Source of the DNA: Woeseiaceae bacterium | GTDB taxonomy: Bacteria > Pseudomonadota > Gammaproteobacteria > Steroidobacterales > Woeseiaceae | Direction: 5' to 3' | Length of the DNA: 10,861 nt | NCBI GenBank assembly: GCA_013138675.1 | Contig: WTCH01000061.1 | Span: forward strand, 1-10,861 | Shown: in pieces, positions 1-7,319 of the stretch | Position numbering within the stretch: position 1 is the stretch's first letter | Layout of the letters: each line of letters starts with the position of its first letter | Notes under the pieces: model-generated | What the model saw: only the letters and a program-made list of their open reading frames with translations | The model's database searches: none | Told to the model about the DNA's origin: nothing | Program-made: the position numbers and the translations under genes

Positions 1-602
1 CCCGGAGGCAATCCGATGTCGACGAAAAACACATCCGCATCACGGGTCATGGGTGAGATGTCGACGTCGAATCCAATGGATTTTGCCTGCAGTTCGACTT
101 TCTCGGCGTTCGACTGATTGCCGAAGATGCCCAGCGAAATGGTCAACCCGACTTCCGCATTGCCGACGAGGAACGCATCCTGGAGCCCGCCTTCGTGCAG
201 CTTGCTCAACATCGTGCGGCCCTCATCACGGCTCGCTACGCCCAGCACCTGAACCGAGTGCCCGACAAATATCTGGCCCTGCCCCGATCGCAATGCCGTG
301 CGCATGCCTTCTCCGGCGTATTCCACTTTCGCCCTGTCCGCATCGTCACTGGAACGAAAAGGCCCGACCGTCACGCAGGAACGCCCTACGACGGCGGCAA
401 GGTCAGAAGGTTCGCCGGAGCCAAGAACGGCGCCAACGCTTGCGGCCGCCTCGGCGTCACGGTTCGCTGTTACATCGAGCGGTGGTCCCAGCTCGGATTC
501 ACTGACGATTGCAATGCCCGGTTCCGCATCGTCGCCCGAAAACATGCCCCAGACGAAATAGAGGATGTTCGCGAGCAAAAGGACCAAAAGCAGGTTTCTC
601 AT
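1..602 (-). CDS. Membrane-anchored SPOR-domain protein (partial, C-terminus outside window)
   Basis: Reading from the ATG at 602, the frame stays open to base 1, giving about 200 residues without a stop, so the C-terminus is missing. Residues 3-19 are a single hydrophobic segment (LLLVLLLANILYFVWGM) after a short positive start, suggesting an inner-membrane anchor with the rest in the periplasm. After an acidic, Ala-rich linker (20-72) come two SPOR-like halves. The first is about 75-147, opening CVTVGPF, with GHSVQVLG in the middle. The second starts near 150 (ISLGIFGNQSNAEKV) and runs into the edge. SPOR domains bind peptidoglycan stripped of stem peptides and often mark division sites. The start overlaps the coaX stop by one base (TGATG), with GGAAG 7 bases upstream, so translation is probably coupled. 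A SPOR gene after coaX is common in gammaproteobacteria. The division role is inferred from the family only. Confidence 0.85.
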   Translation of the reverse strand, partial: MRNLLLVLLLANILYFVWGMFSGDDAEPGIAIVSESELGPPLDVTANRDAEAAASVGAVLGSGEPSDLAAVVGRSCVTVGPFRSSDDADRAKVEYAGEGMRTALRSGQGQIFVGHSVQVLGVASRDEGRTMLSKLHEGGLQDAFLVGNAEVGLTISLGIFGNQSNAEKVELQAKSIGFDVDISPMTRDADVFFVDIGLPP

Positions 603-1360
603 CAACTATCTTCCAGTAATTTCGCCAGACCCTGCAGTACAAGATGCGGACGATGGGTCGCCTCAGTGTCGAGCGACTTAAGGATGCGTGACGCATCACC
701 ACCGGTCAAGACGATCGCCGTATTGGCACCGTTCCTGTCCATCACGGCCACCGCCCTTTCTATCGCGCCCACGACCGCATTCAAGGCACCGTGCCCGACC
801 GCGCCCGCAGTTGTGTTGGCGAACATTTCCATTCCACTGCCCTGGCTGGACGCCCGACGCTGGATGTTCGGAATATCGCTGGTCTGGGCCGCGAGGCAGC
901 CTGCCATCAGGCCGACGCCAGGAATGATCTGCCCGCCGAGATGCTCGCCTTTCGAGTCAAGCGCATCGATGGTCACGGCGGTGCCGGCATCAACGACGAG
1001 ACAAGCGCCCCCGATCTCGGACCAGGCACCAATCATCGCAACCCAGCGATCAACGCCGAGCCGCCGCGGCTGACGGTAGCTGTTCACGACGCCGCATGCC
1101 TGGCTTGTGCTGCGCGCGAAATGCACGTCGACGTTGCAATGCATTCCAATAACGCCCGACAAACGCGTAGCGAAACTGGTTCCCGCAACGTTGCTGGCGA
1201 AAACAGCGTCAACACGCCTCGGCAGCTTCGAGGTCAGTTCCACGAGACCTTGCTCCTTGATCTTTTCGCGAGAGATGTGCCCCGTACGTCGTATCGCTCC
1301 GTCATCAAGTACGCCCCACTTGATGCGCGAGTTGCCGACGTCAATGAGCAGCGCACTCAT
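602..1360 (-). CDS. coaX: Type III pantothenate kinase CoaX
   Basis: This 252-residue cytoplasmic enzyme phosphorylates pantothenate with ATP, the first step of coenzyme A synthesis. It has the ASKHA-fold marks of CoaX: an N-terminal phosphate-binding loop DVGNSRIKWG (residues 7-16), GVDRWVAMIGA (102-112), VVDAGTAVTID (122-132), GGQIIPGVGLM (142-152), the Thr/Ala/Gly stretch near 183-191 and TGGDA near 219-223. Length matches the family (about 240-260). The frame is open further upstream, but the start at 1360 is chosen because the protein then begins directly with MSALLIDVGN. It also has an AAGGAG Shine-Dalgarno 8 bases away and overlaps the birA stop as ATGA. Type III kinases are not feedback-inhibited by CoA, unlike CoaA; this is family knowledge, not visible here. 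It sits between birA and a SPOR gene in a cofactor/housekeeping operon. Confidence 0.95.
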   Translation of the reverse strand: MSALLIDVGNSRIKWGVLDDGAIRRTGHISREKIKEQGLVELTSKLPRRVDAVFASNVAGTSFATRLSGVIGMHCNVDVHFARSTSQACGVVNSYRQPRRLGVDRWVAMIGAWSEIGGACLVVDAGTAVTIDALDSKGEHLGGQIIPGVGLMAGCLAAQTSDIPNIQRRASSQGSGMEMFANTTAGAVGHGALNAVVGAIERAVAVMDRNGANTAIVLTGGDASRILKSLDTEATHRPHLVLQGLAKLLEDS

Positions 1361-2178
1361 GCGCCTTGCTCCTTCGGACCTGCCATGACGATAGAGCCGG
1401 AGATGACTCGCGCCTGGCCATTGTTCGTGTCGACCAGCAGGGCACCATCCTCGGCAACCCCCGCCGCTGTGCCGGTAATCTGTTTGTCCGGCATGTCGAC
1501 GGTTATTTCTCTCCCCAATAACCAGTCGTTTGCCCGCCATTCACCCATGAAGCCCTGCAAACCGAATTCCTCGAAGCGCTTGAACGTCAGGAAGAGGTAA
1601 TCAACCAGGGTGCCCGCAAGCAATTCACGGCCAGGCAGGTTCGGACCCACGGACTTGAGGTCGACGGCGCGGTGGGCCCAGTCAGACTCAACGTCGAATT
1701 CGATTCGCTGCGGAATGTCGACGTTCAAGCCTATACCGGTAACAACAGTCACATGCTCGGACTTCCCGGACTGCACCTCGGTCAGAATGCCGCCGAGCTT
1801 GCCGTCAAGCGCAACGACGTCGTTCGGCCACTTGAGACTGACTCCGTCAATCTCAAGATGCTGCAACGCGCCAAGGACACCGACACCGATCGCCAGTGTC
1901 AGCCCTTCGAATAGCTCAGTCCTGCTCGCAAACGTGTATGAAAATGACAGGCAAAGCCCTGACCCTGGTGCTGAGATCCAGCGCCGGTAGTGCCGGCCGC
2001 GACCCGAGGTCTGGTGGTCGGCGATTGCCACTCGGTAACGACCGGCCGCCGGTGGCGGCTGCGACATCAAATAAGTATTGGTCGAGGCTATGCTCGAAAA
2101 ACTCTCGAGCTTCTCCAGTTTCGCAAGGGCGAGCTCGGTAAGCGGCTGTTGAACGCCGACGACGTCAAGTTTGCTCAT
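1357..2178 (-). CDS. birA: Biotin--[acetyl-CoA-carboxylase] ligase, catalytic-only form
   Basis: This 273-residue biotin protein ligase activates biotin as biotinyl-AMP and attaches it to the lysine of biotin carboxyl carrier protein. Visible motifs are STNTY near residues 32-36, the adenylate-loop sequence GRGRHYRRW (59-67), KWPNDV (116-121), KLGGILTE (127-134) and GIGLNV (148-153). The C-terminal SH3-like domain spans about 222-265. The E. coli-type protein (about 320 residues) carries an N-terminal winged helix that represses the biotin operon. Here only about 25 residues precede the ligase domain, so that DNA-binding domain is absent and a regulatory role is unlikely. The start ATG overlaps the last 14 bases of plsY, with GGAG only 3 bases upstream, and the stop overlaps coaX as ATGA. 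It is probably co-transcribed with both. Confidence 0.93.
   Translation of the reverse strand: MSKLDVVGVQQPLTELALAKLEKLESFSSIASTNTYLMSQPPPAAGRYRVAIADHQTSGRGRHYRRWISAPGSGLCLSFSYTFASRTELFEGLTLAIGVGVLGALQHLEIDGVSLKWPNDVVALDGKLGGILTEVQSGKSEHVTVVTGIGLNVDIPQRIEFDVESDWAHRAVDLKSVGPNLPGRELLAGTLVDYLFLTFKRFEEFGLQGFMGEWRANDWLLGREITVDMPDKQITGTAAGVAEDGALLVDTNNGQARVISGSIVMAGPKEQGA
1369..1374 (-). promoter_or_regulatory. Ribosome binding site deciding the coaX start
   Basis: On the minus strand the bases read AAGGAG, 8 bases before the ATG at 1360. It lies inside the 3' end of birA. It supports the 1360 start over any of the upstream in-frame start codons, which would add about 60 residues with no family similarity. 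Confidence 0.7.
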
Positions 2179-2836
2179 TGTCTCCGGTTTGACGTTTGCT
2201 GCTGAAGATCATCAATCGTGTATTCCGATGCTCGCTGCCGTCGCGCATTCTTCGAATGTTGGAGTGATGCCAGAGAATGATAAAGGCTGCCATAACAACA
2301 CAGTAAATGAGCAGAGGTTGGTCATCCGGCAAGCGGGTCACGCTGATCCAGACGGGCACAGACGCGGCGGCAATCATCGTTGCCAGACCTACGTAACCCG
2401 ACATTACGAGAACCCATGCCCAGACCAGTATCAGTGGCAGAATCAGTTCGGGGCCCAGCACAATCATGGTGCCGACAAGAGTTGCGGCGCCCTTACCACC
2501 ACGGAAGCGGTGATAGATCGGCCAAACGTGGCCGAATACTGCCGCGACAGCACAACACAGTGTCAGCCAGTATCGGGATATGTCGGGATCGGTCGGCACG
2601 AACGGTATTTCGAGGCCCGGAACAATGCCGGCCCCGACATAGCCTTTGCCGATATCGATGATCACGACAGCCGCTGCGAACGCAATACCTTGTGTTCGCA
2701 ATGCGTTGGTACCGCCGGCGTTGCCACTGCCCATGGTGCGAATATCGATGCCGCCGCGCAGTTTCCCGATGATCATGGCACCCATCAGCGAGCCAATGAA
2801 GTAGCTGATCAGAAACTTGACGCCGAGCTCGAGCAT
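2165..2836 (-). CDS. plsY: Glycerol-3-phosphate acyltransferase PlsY
   Basis: This inner-membrane enzyme moves the acyl group from acyl-phosphate to glycerol 3-phosphate, making lysophosphatidic acid, the first step of phospholipid synthesis (with PlsX). From the start used here it has 223 residues and about five hydrophobic segments. The three family motifs are present: GSGNAGGTN (residues 36-44), GHVWP...FRGGKG (102-116) and HHSNIRR (190-196). Motif 1 more often reads GSGNPGATN, so Pro-to-Ala and Ala-to-Gly changes are seen. A hydrophilic tail of about 23 residues follows motif 3. An earlier in-frame ATG at 2872 would add 12 polar residues. I prefer 2836 because other PlsY proteins begin straight into the first membrane helix and because a likely -10 element overlaps the upstream ATG. 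It is the first gene of the plsY-birA-coaX-SPOR operon. Confidence 0.93.
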   Translation of the reverse strand: MLELGVKFLISYFIGSLMGAMIIGKLRGGIDIRTMGSGNAGGTNALRTQGIAFAAAVVIIDIGKGYVGAGIVPGLEIPFVPTDPDISRYWLTLCCAVAAVFGHVWPIYHRFRGGKGAATLVGTMIVLGPELILPLILVWAWVLVMSGYVGLATMIAAASVPVWISVTRLPDDQPLLIYCVVMAAFIILWHHSNIRRMRDGSEHRNTRLMIFSSKRQTGDNEQT

Positions 2837-2870
2837 GAAGGCGTTCCGCTTTGCGTGGACAGAGTCCGGC

Positions 2871-2879
2871 ATTGTAGCA
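2871..2879 (-). promoter_or_regulatory. Candidate extended -10 promoter for the plsY operon
   Basis: On the minus strand these bases read TGC followed by TACAAT, close to the extended -10 consensus TGnTATAAT. No convincing -35 is seen 16-18 bases upstream, as is normal for extended -10 promoters. The predicted RNA start would be near 2863-2865, leaving a leader of about 28 bases before the ATG at 2836. Called by eye only. Confidence 0.35.
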
Positions 2880-2907
2880 TCGGCAAACCAGCATCCGTGG
2901 CTTCAGC

Positions 2908-3807
2908 ATGACATCAGGCCCAGTATCGTTATTCGTTAACCCGACGGCCGGGAGAGGGCGCGCCGGGCGACGGCTGTCCCGTATTTCTGCCTTGCTCGAG
3001 CAGGCCGGTATCGAATTCGAACCGTATCAAAGTCGGACGGTTGGCGATCTTGAGGACCAGGTTCGAACCCAGGTGAATCGCGGCACCGATCGAATCGTGG
3101 TGGCAGGCGGTGACGGCAGCGTTCACGAAGCCGTCAACGGAATTATGCGCGCCGACAATTCGGCGCGTCTGGGCGTCATCCCATCGGGCACCGGCAATGA
3201 CTTCGCCAAAGCCTGTCACATTCCACTCGACTGGGAACAGGCGACGCAGCTGCTCGCCGAGCGCATCAAAGTCGACGCCACCTCACGCTGTATCGATATC
3301 GGGCGCATGAACGAGCGCTACTTTGCGAATGGCGCCGGCATCGGCTTCGATGCGAAAGTCACCAAGATTGCCCACTCGTACCGTTGGCGAATTGGTGATC
3401 TTGTCTACCTGTTCGCAATCTTTCGTTGTCTTGTCGACGGCGTCGCAACACCTGACATGACGATTACATCAGACGCGTTGACGACCCACGGTCCCATCAC
3501 ACTTGCCAGCATTAGCAATGGCGCATGGGTCGGTGGCATGTTTCACATCGCACCAATGGCGGACAACAGTGATGGCAAGCTTGAATTGCTGATCGCAGAT
3601 CCGGTATCACGGATGCGAATTTTATCCCTGCTGCCCAAGATCATTAGCGGCAAACACCTGGGTGAAAGCGAAGTTAGGCACGCGTCCGTGCGTCGTGTGA
3701 CGATCGACTCCTGTGGAGAGGTGCCCTCCCATCTTGATGGGGAGGTGGGCGCGCCGGCGAGCCGATTCGTGATTGAGATACTGCCTGCGGCGCTAAACTT
3801 GCTTTGA
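2908..3807 (+). CDS. YegS/DgkB-family lipid kinase (diacylglycerol kinase catalytic domain)
   Basis: This 299-residue soluble or membrane-peripheral kinase likely phosphorylates diacylglycerol or a related lipid using ATP. Family motifs are NPTAGRGR near the N-terminus (residues 11-18), the nucleotide-binding GGDGSVHEAVNG (67-78), IPSGTGNDFAK (91-101), NGAGIGFDA (141-149), IAPMADNSDGKLEL (214-227) and HLDGEV (275-280). Length is the family norm of about 300. The start is placed where the first beta strand (VSLFVNP) begins. There is no strong Shine-Dalgarno. It is divergent from plsY across 71 bases, which fits a shared lipid-metabolism theme, since recycling diacylglycerol yields phosphatidate. 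The exact lipid cannot be told from sequence, and sphingoid or phosphatidylglycerol-type substrates remain possible. Its last 15 bases overlap the 3' end of the convergent EamA gene. Confidence 0.88.
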   Translation: MTSGPVSLFVNPTAGRGRAGRRLSRISALLEQAGIEFEPYQSRTVGDLEDQVRTQVNRGTDRIVVAGGDGSVHEAVNGIMRADNSARLGVIPSGTGNDFAKACHIPLDWEQATQLLAERIKVDATSRCIDIGRMNERYFANGAGIGFDAKVTKIAHSYRWRIGDLVYLFAIFRCLVDGVATPDMTITSDALTTHGPITLASISNGAWVGGMFHIAPMADNSDGKLELLIADPVSRMRILSLLPKIISGKHLGESEVRHASVRRVTIDSCGEVPSHLDGEVGAPASRFVIEILPAALNLL

Positions 3808-4674
3808 GGTTCGCCGCGACCCAAGGTAGATCGCGCCAAGCGCGATCGCGGCCCCGGCCAACTCCGTCAGTGTCATTGGTCGCGCAAAAAAGAGCACGTC
3901 CCAGACGAAACTCAATGTTGGCTGCAACAACAACGCGAGTCCCGCCTCGGTTGTCGACACCTGCGGCAGGCTGCTGACAATCAGGATGTAACCGAGGCAG
4001 TGCGACAGCACGCCGTAAGCGACTAGCCAACCGAAATCACCGACAGTGGGTATTGCAAGCGACTGCCCCTCGACTATTGCCGAGGCGCCGAGTATCAGCG
4101 CCGAAACAATGGAGATCACTGCGATTTCCCGCGTAGGCATGCCGTGCTCGACGTCCTTGCGGGAATAGCGCATCGTCAACAGGTAGCCGGCATAGACAAG
4201 CGCAGTCAACAGCCCGTACACCACGCCGAGACGATAGTCGTCCGGCAGGCTCTGCCAGTCCAGTCCGACGATCATGCCGAGTCCGAACAGGGCCAGTGGA
4301 ATCGCCAGCAACTGGGTCGCCGTCGGTTTTTGCCGCAACACGAAAATGCCGGCCAGCATCAGGATGAACACCTGGAAGTTTGCCAGTAGTGTCGAAAGCC
4401 CGGGACCGATATAGATGATGCTGCGGTGCCAGAACCACAGGTCGAGTGCGAAAAAAACCGCTGCAAGGCCGAGCAGTTGCCAGACTCGGCGGCTGAACTG
4501 AAGCGGCTTGCGCACGACAAAAAGGTACAGGCCAAGAGCGACGCCGCCAATGAACACGCGGTAGAAACCACTTGTCGTAGCCGAGACTCCAACGAGCTTC
4601 ACCCAGACGGGCGAGAGACTGATCAGCGCCGCGCCGGCAAACAATCGAAGTCGCGGGTTGGAAAGCAGCAGCAT
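3793..4674 (-). CDS. EamA/DMT-superfamily transporter
   Basis: This 293-residue integral membrane protein has about ten hydrophobic segments arranged as two EamA repeats. The first repeat ends near ANFQVFILMLAGIFVLRQK (residues 98-116). The second includes ALLLQPTLSFVWDVLFF (near 245-262) and closes with AGAAIALGAIYLGSRR. Members of the drug/metabolite transporter superfamily mostly export small metabolites such as amino acids, nucleosides or drugs. The substrate cannot be read from sequence. The ATG lies 3 bases after the stop of the M61 peptidase gene, making this the last gene of the six-gene minus-strand unit. That position suggests, but does not prove, that it carries a product or substrate of the arginine/citrulline enzymes. 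It converges with the lipid kinase gene and overlaps it by 15 bases. Confidence 0.9.
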   Translation of the reverse strand: MLLLSNPRLRLFAGAALISLSPVWVKLVGVSATTSGFYRVFIGGVALGLYLFVVRKPLQFSRRVWQLLGLAAVFFALDLWFWHRSIIYIGPGLSTLLANFQVFILMLAGIFVLRQKPTATQLLAIPLALFGLGMIVGLDWQSLPDDYRLGVVYGLLTALVYAGYLLTMRYSRKDVEHGMPTREIAVISIVSALILGASAIVEGQSLAIPTVGDFGWLVAYGVLSHCLGYILIVSSLPQVSTTEAGLALLLQPTLSFVWDVLFFARPMTLTELAGAAIALGAIYLGSRRTSKQV

Positions 4675-4677
4675 CGA

Positions 4678-6489
4678 CTAGCCGGACAACAGCCAGGCCG
4701 CTTGTCGTGCCAGCGACTCGGCATCGGCTTCGCTGTCGAATTCCAGGTAGCACGTAGTCTCCGGAGCATCGGCCAGTTTGATGCGCGAGGTGACCAGTTC
4801 ATCGCCGCGAAATACGATGAGCTCAAGCTTGTCGCCATCGCGATAGGTTTTCAGACGTTGCCCGCAATTCGCGGCCGTCAATACGAGCCCATCGAGTGCA
4901 ACCGCCACGTCCCCTGGCGCAACTCCGGCCAGCTCGGCCGGCCCGTCGTTTGCAACGACTGTGAAAACAGATTTTCCGGCTTTGTTGGCAAGCGTCGCCC
5001 CCAGCCAGGTTCCCGCCTGCTTCTTCGCGGGCTTGCCACCTTTGTCTTTCGCATTGCTGGCTCGTCGCAAATGATAGTCGATGCCGAATTTCGAGAGCAA
5101 TTTTTGCAGCGGCAGTTCGCCCGTGCCACGCACGGATGCGTCAAAGAAATCGCCAAGATCAAGTCCGGTAACCTCAGTACATACGTTTTCGAAGCCGTCT
5201 TCGGGCATGCCCTCCCCGGACTGCCCCCAGCGTTTCCAACATTCCGTCATGACGTCGTCGAGAGTGGTTGTACCACCTCTACTCGATTCGGACCGTATCT
5301 TCAGGTCGAGAGCGAGCGCGATTAGCGACCCCTTCGTGTAGTAGCTGACGATCGCGTTGCTCGCGTTCTCATCCTGTTTGTAAAACTTGGTCCACGCATC
5401 AAAACTCGATTCTTCGACACTTTGCTTCAGCCGGCCGGAGCCGCGCATCACGCGGGTGATCGTCTGGCCGACGAGTTCGAGATAGCCCTCTGCCGGTATC
5501 AGGCCGGCGCGCACAAGCGCCAGATCGTCGTAGTAAGACGTAATGCCTTCAAAGACCCACATCAGTCCGGTGTGGCTCTCGCGACTCAGGTCGTACGGCG
5601 TGAACACTTCGGGCTTCAGGCGTTTTATGTTCCAAAGGTGAAAGTACTCGTGACTCACAAGCCCGAGGAACATGCGGTAACCATCGCTAACGTCAGAGTC
5701 CGCACGCAGCGGAAGATTGTCGCGAGAACAAACCAGGCTCGATGACCAGCGATGCTCCAGTCCACCGTAGCCGGTGCCGGGAGCATGCAACAGGAACAGG
5801 TAACGATCGAGCCCATCAGGCGCACCGAGAAAATCGATATGCTGTTCACAGATGCGCTGTAGATCGTGGCATAAACGTGCGATATCAACACGTACGCGGC
5901 CACGTATCGCGATCGCGTGAGGGATGCCACGCACGTCGAATTCGCCGATGGTTAGCTCGCTGATCTCGACAGGATGGTCGATAAGCTCGGCGTAGTCGTC
6001 TGCCCGGTAGGATCCGAATCCGTATTGATCTGCGCCACTTCGGCGCATCGACGTCGCCACACGCCAGTCCTTTCCGACACGCGCATTGGGTGCAACGATC
6101 TCGAGTTCGCAAGGCAATTGCTCTTGCCCGGAAACGCTCAGAAATACACACGGGCCGTTGAAATAGGCATGCGTTGCATCGAGGTGGGCGCCACGAACGC
6201 TGGGGTCGTAAGCGTAGATCTCCGCAACAACGGTCAGCGCTCGATCAACCGGCCCAGCCTGCCAGCGGCTCTTGTCGAGCTTCTTCATCGGGACCGCGAG
6301 TCCGTCGGACTCGGCACGAATGGCAACCACGTGTTTTGCATAGTCGCGAATCATGTAGCTGCCGGGTATCCAGGCCGGCATCTCGAATACCTGGCCTGAC
6401 GAGTCCGGCGTGTCGACGGTGAGACTGACTTCGTAGAGATGGGCTTCCGGATTCTTTGCTTGTATCCGGTACCGCAACGGCGTAGACAT
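4678..6489 (-). CDS. M61-family (glycyl aminopeptidase-like) metallopeptidase with PDZ domain
   Basis: This 603-residue zinc peptidase starts with a beta-rich N-terminal domain containing MPAWIPGSYMIRDYAKHV (residues 37-54). The catalytic domain carries GGLEHRWSSS (242-251), HEYFH (280-284) as the zinc-binding HExxH, and the third ligand Glu314 in VFEGITSYY. A second conserved block is SYYTKGSLIALALDLKIR (382-399). A PDZ domain spans about 495-575. Characterised relatives remove N-terminal glycine (and alanine) from peptides. No signal peptide is visible after the chosen start, unlike some secreted members, so it is probably cytoplasmic. The start at 6489 overlaps the upstream TAA stop by one base (TAATG). 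An in-frame start at 6528 would add 13 residues lying inside the upstream gene and is less likely. The stop is 3 bases before the EamA gene. The link to arginine metabolism is contextual only. Confidence 0.92.
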   Translation of the reverse strand: MSTPLRYRIQAKNPEAHLYEVSLTVDTPDSSGQVFEMPAWIPGSYMIRDYAKHVVAIRAESDGLAVPMKKLDKSRWQAGPVDRALTVVAEIYAYDPSVRGAHLDATHAYFNGPCVFLSVSGQEQLPCELEIVAPNARVGKDWRVATSMRRSGADQYGFGSYRADDYAELIDHPVEISELTIGEFDVRGIPHAIAIRGRVRVDIARLCHDLQRICEQHIDFLGAPDGLDRYLFLLHAPGTGYGGLEHRWSSSLVCSRDNLPLRADSDVSDGYRMFLGLVSHEYFHLWNIKRLKPEVFTPYDLSRESHTGLMWVFEGITSYYDDLALVRAGLIPAEGYLELVGQTITRVMRGSGRLKQSVEESSFDAWTKFYKQDENASNAIVSYYTKGSLIALALDLKIRSESSRGGTTTLDDVMTECWKRWGQSGEGMPEDGFENVCTEVTGLDLGDFFDASVRGTGELPLQKLLSKFGIDYHLRRASNAKDKGGKPAKKQAGTWLGATLANKAGKSVFTVVANDGPAELAGVAPGDVAVALDGLVLTAANCGQRLKTYRDGDKLELIVFRGDELVTSRIKLADAPETTCYLEFDSEADAESLARQAAWLLSG

Positions 6490-7319
6490 TATTCTCGAAC
6501 CGGCTCGTTGAGCTTTAAGCTCAGGCACTTCGCCGAACCCCCCGCTTTCAGAAACTCGGTCAACTCCACTTCGTGCACCTTGAACCCCGCGAGCATGAGC
6601 CGGGCTTTTAGCGGCTCGGACGCACGATGCAGAATAACCCGGTCACCAATGTTGATTGCATTACACGCAAAATTGCCAGCGTCGAACGTGTCGACAATGA
6701 TGCGCTTGTGCGGTGGAATTCTGCTTTCGATCGCAATGCGCGAATCGTAATCAAACGCTGGCGGGTGATACATCAGGAAGCCATCCGCCAACGGGCAGAA
6801 ACACGTGTCGATGTGATAGAAGCGCTCATCGGTCAAACGTATCGACACGAGCTCGATGTCAAAATATTTCTGAATCTCTGCGTGCGCTTCGATTTCGGTG
6901 CGAAATCCATAACCGGTCCACAGCCAGGGGCCGCGTCGGTCGAGCAGGCAGTCACCAGCGCCCTCGAAGCCTATTTTTTCGTCGAGCTCGAACAGGTCGA
7001 AACTATTATCGCGAAACCACTGTTTGAATATGGGCTCTTCTGCGCGCCGCTCCATAGGCATGAAGTGACTCGCAATCGCCTTGTTGCCATAGACGACACC
7101 GGCGTTTGCCGTGAAGACCATATCGGGAAGATCCGGTTCCGGCGCTAACGTGACCACGTCAGAAAACTCACTGACCTTGTCGCGCAGCTGCTGCCATTGC
7201 TGCTTCGCCTTGTCGAGGCTCATCGACTCTTCGTTGCCGGCCATCCACGGGTTAATGACGTAGTCCACCGTGAAGTAGTCAGGCGGGCACATCAGAATTT
7301 TGTCATGAAAATTGCTCAT
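6489..7319 (-). CDS. Arginine dihydrolase (ArgZ/AgrE-like) or dimethylarginine hydrolase-like amidinohydrolase
   Basis: This 276-residue single-domain enzyme belongs to the guanidino-group-modifying superfamily (pentein fold). Visible family blocks are MCPPDYFTVDYVINPWM (residues 10-26), DMVFTANAG (66-74), FEGAGDCLLD (118-127), FYHIDTCFCPL (167-177) and the C-terminal AGGSAKC (259-265). Likely catalytic residues are Glu119, His169 and Cys265, with Asn72 in the FTANAG loop. The blocks resemble, from memory, the N-terminal arginine dihydrolase domain of cyanobacterial ArgZ/AgrE, which turns arginine into ornithine, CO2 and two ammonia. Annotation pipelines often call such proteins dimethylarginine dimethylaminohydrolase (methylarginine to citrulline plus amine) or arginine deiminase-related. 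Family and fold are secure; substrate is not. The extra C-terminal domain of AgrE is absent. The ATG overlaps the ctlX stop (ATGA), and the stop overlaps the M61 start. Confidence 0.85.
   Translation of the reverse strand: MSNFHDKILMCPPDYFTVDYVINPWMAGNEESMSLDKAKQQWQQLRDKVSEFSDVVTLAPEPDLPDMVFTANAGVVYGNKAIASHFMPMERRAEEPIFKQWFRDNSFDLFELDEKIGFEGAGDCLLDRRGPWLWTGYGFRTEIEAHAEIQKYFDIELVSIRLTDERFYHIDTCFCPLADGFLMYHPPAFDYDSRIAIESRIPPHKRIIVDTFDAGNFACNAINIGDRVILHRASEPLKARLMLAGFKVHEVELTEFLKAGGSAKCLSLKLNEPVRE

Noticed and set aside
1361..1540. N-terminal extension of coaX to 1540.
   Set aside because: The added 60 residues are out-of-frame birA sequence. The ATG at 1360 has a good AAGGAG site and begins at the conserved DVGNS strand.
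195..1600. Long plus-strand open frames (292 and 269 codons) opposite the SPOR, coaX and birA genes.
   Set aside because: They are shadows of genes with clear family motifs on the minus strand and give Arg/Pro/Ser-rich products without any known pattern.
2857..2867. Small inverted repeat GGAC-AGA-GTCC near the predicted plsY transcription start.
   Set aside because: The arms are only four bases long; such repeats are expected by chance and there is no second copy to suggest an operator.
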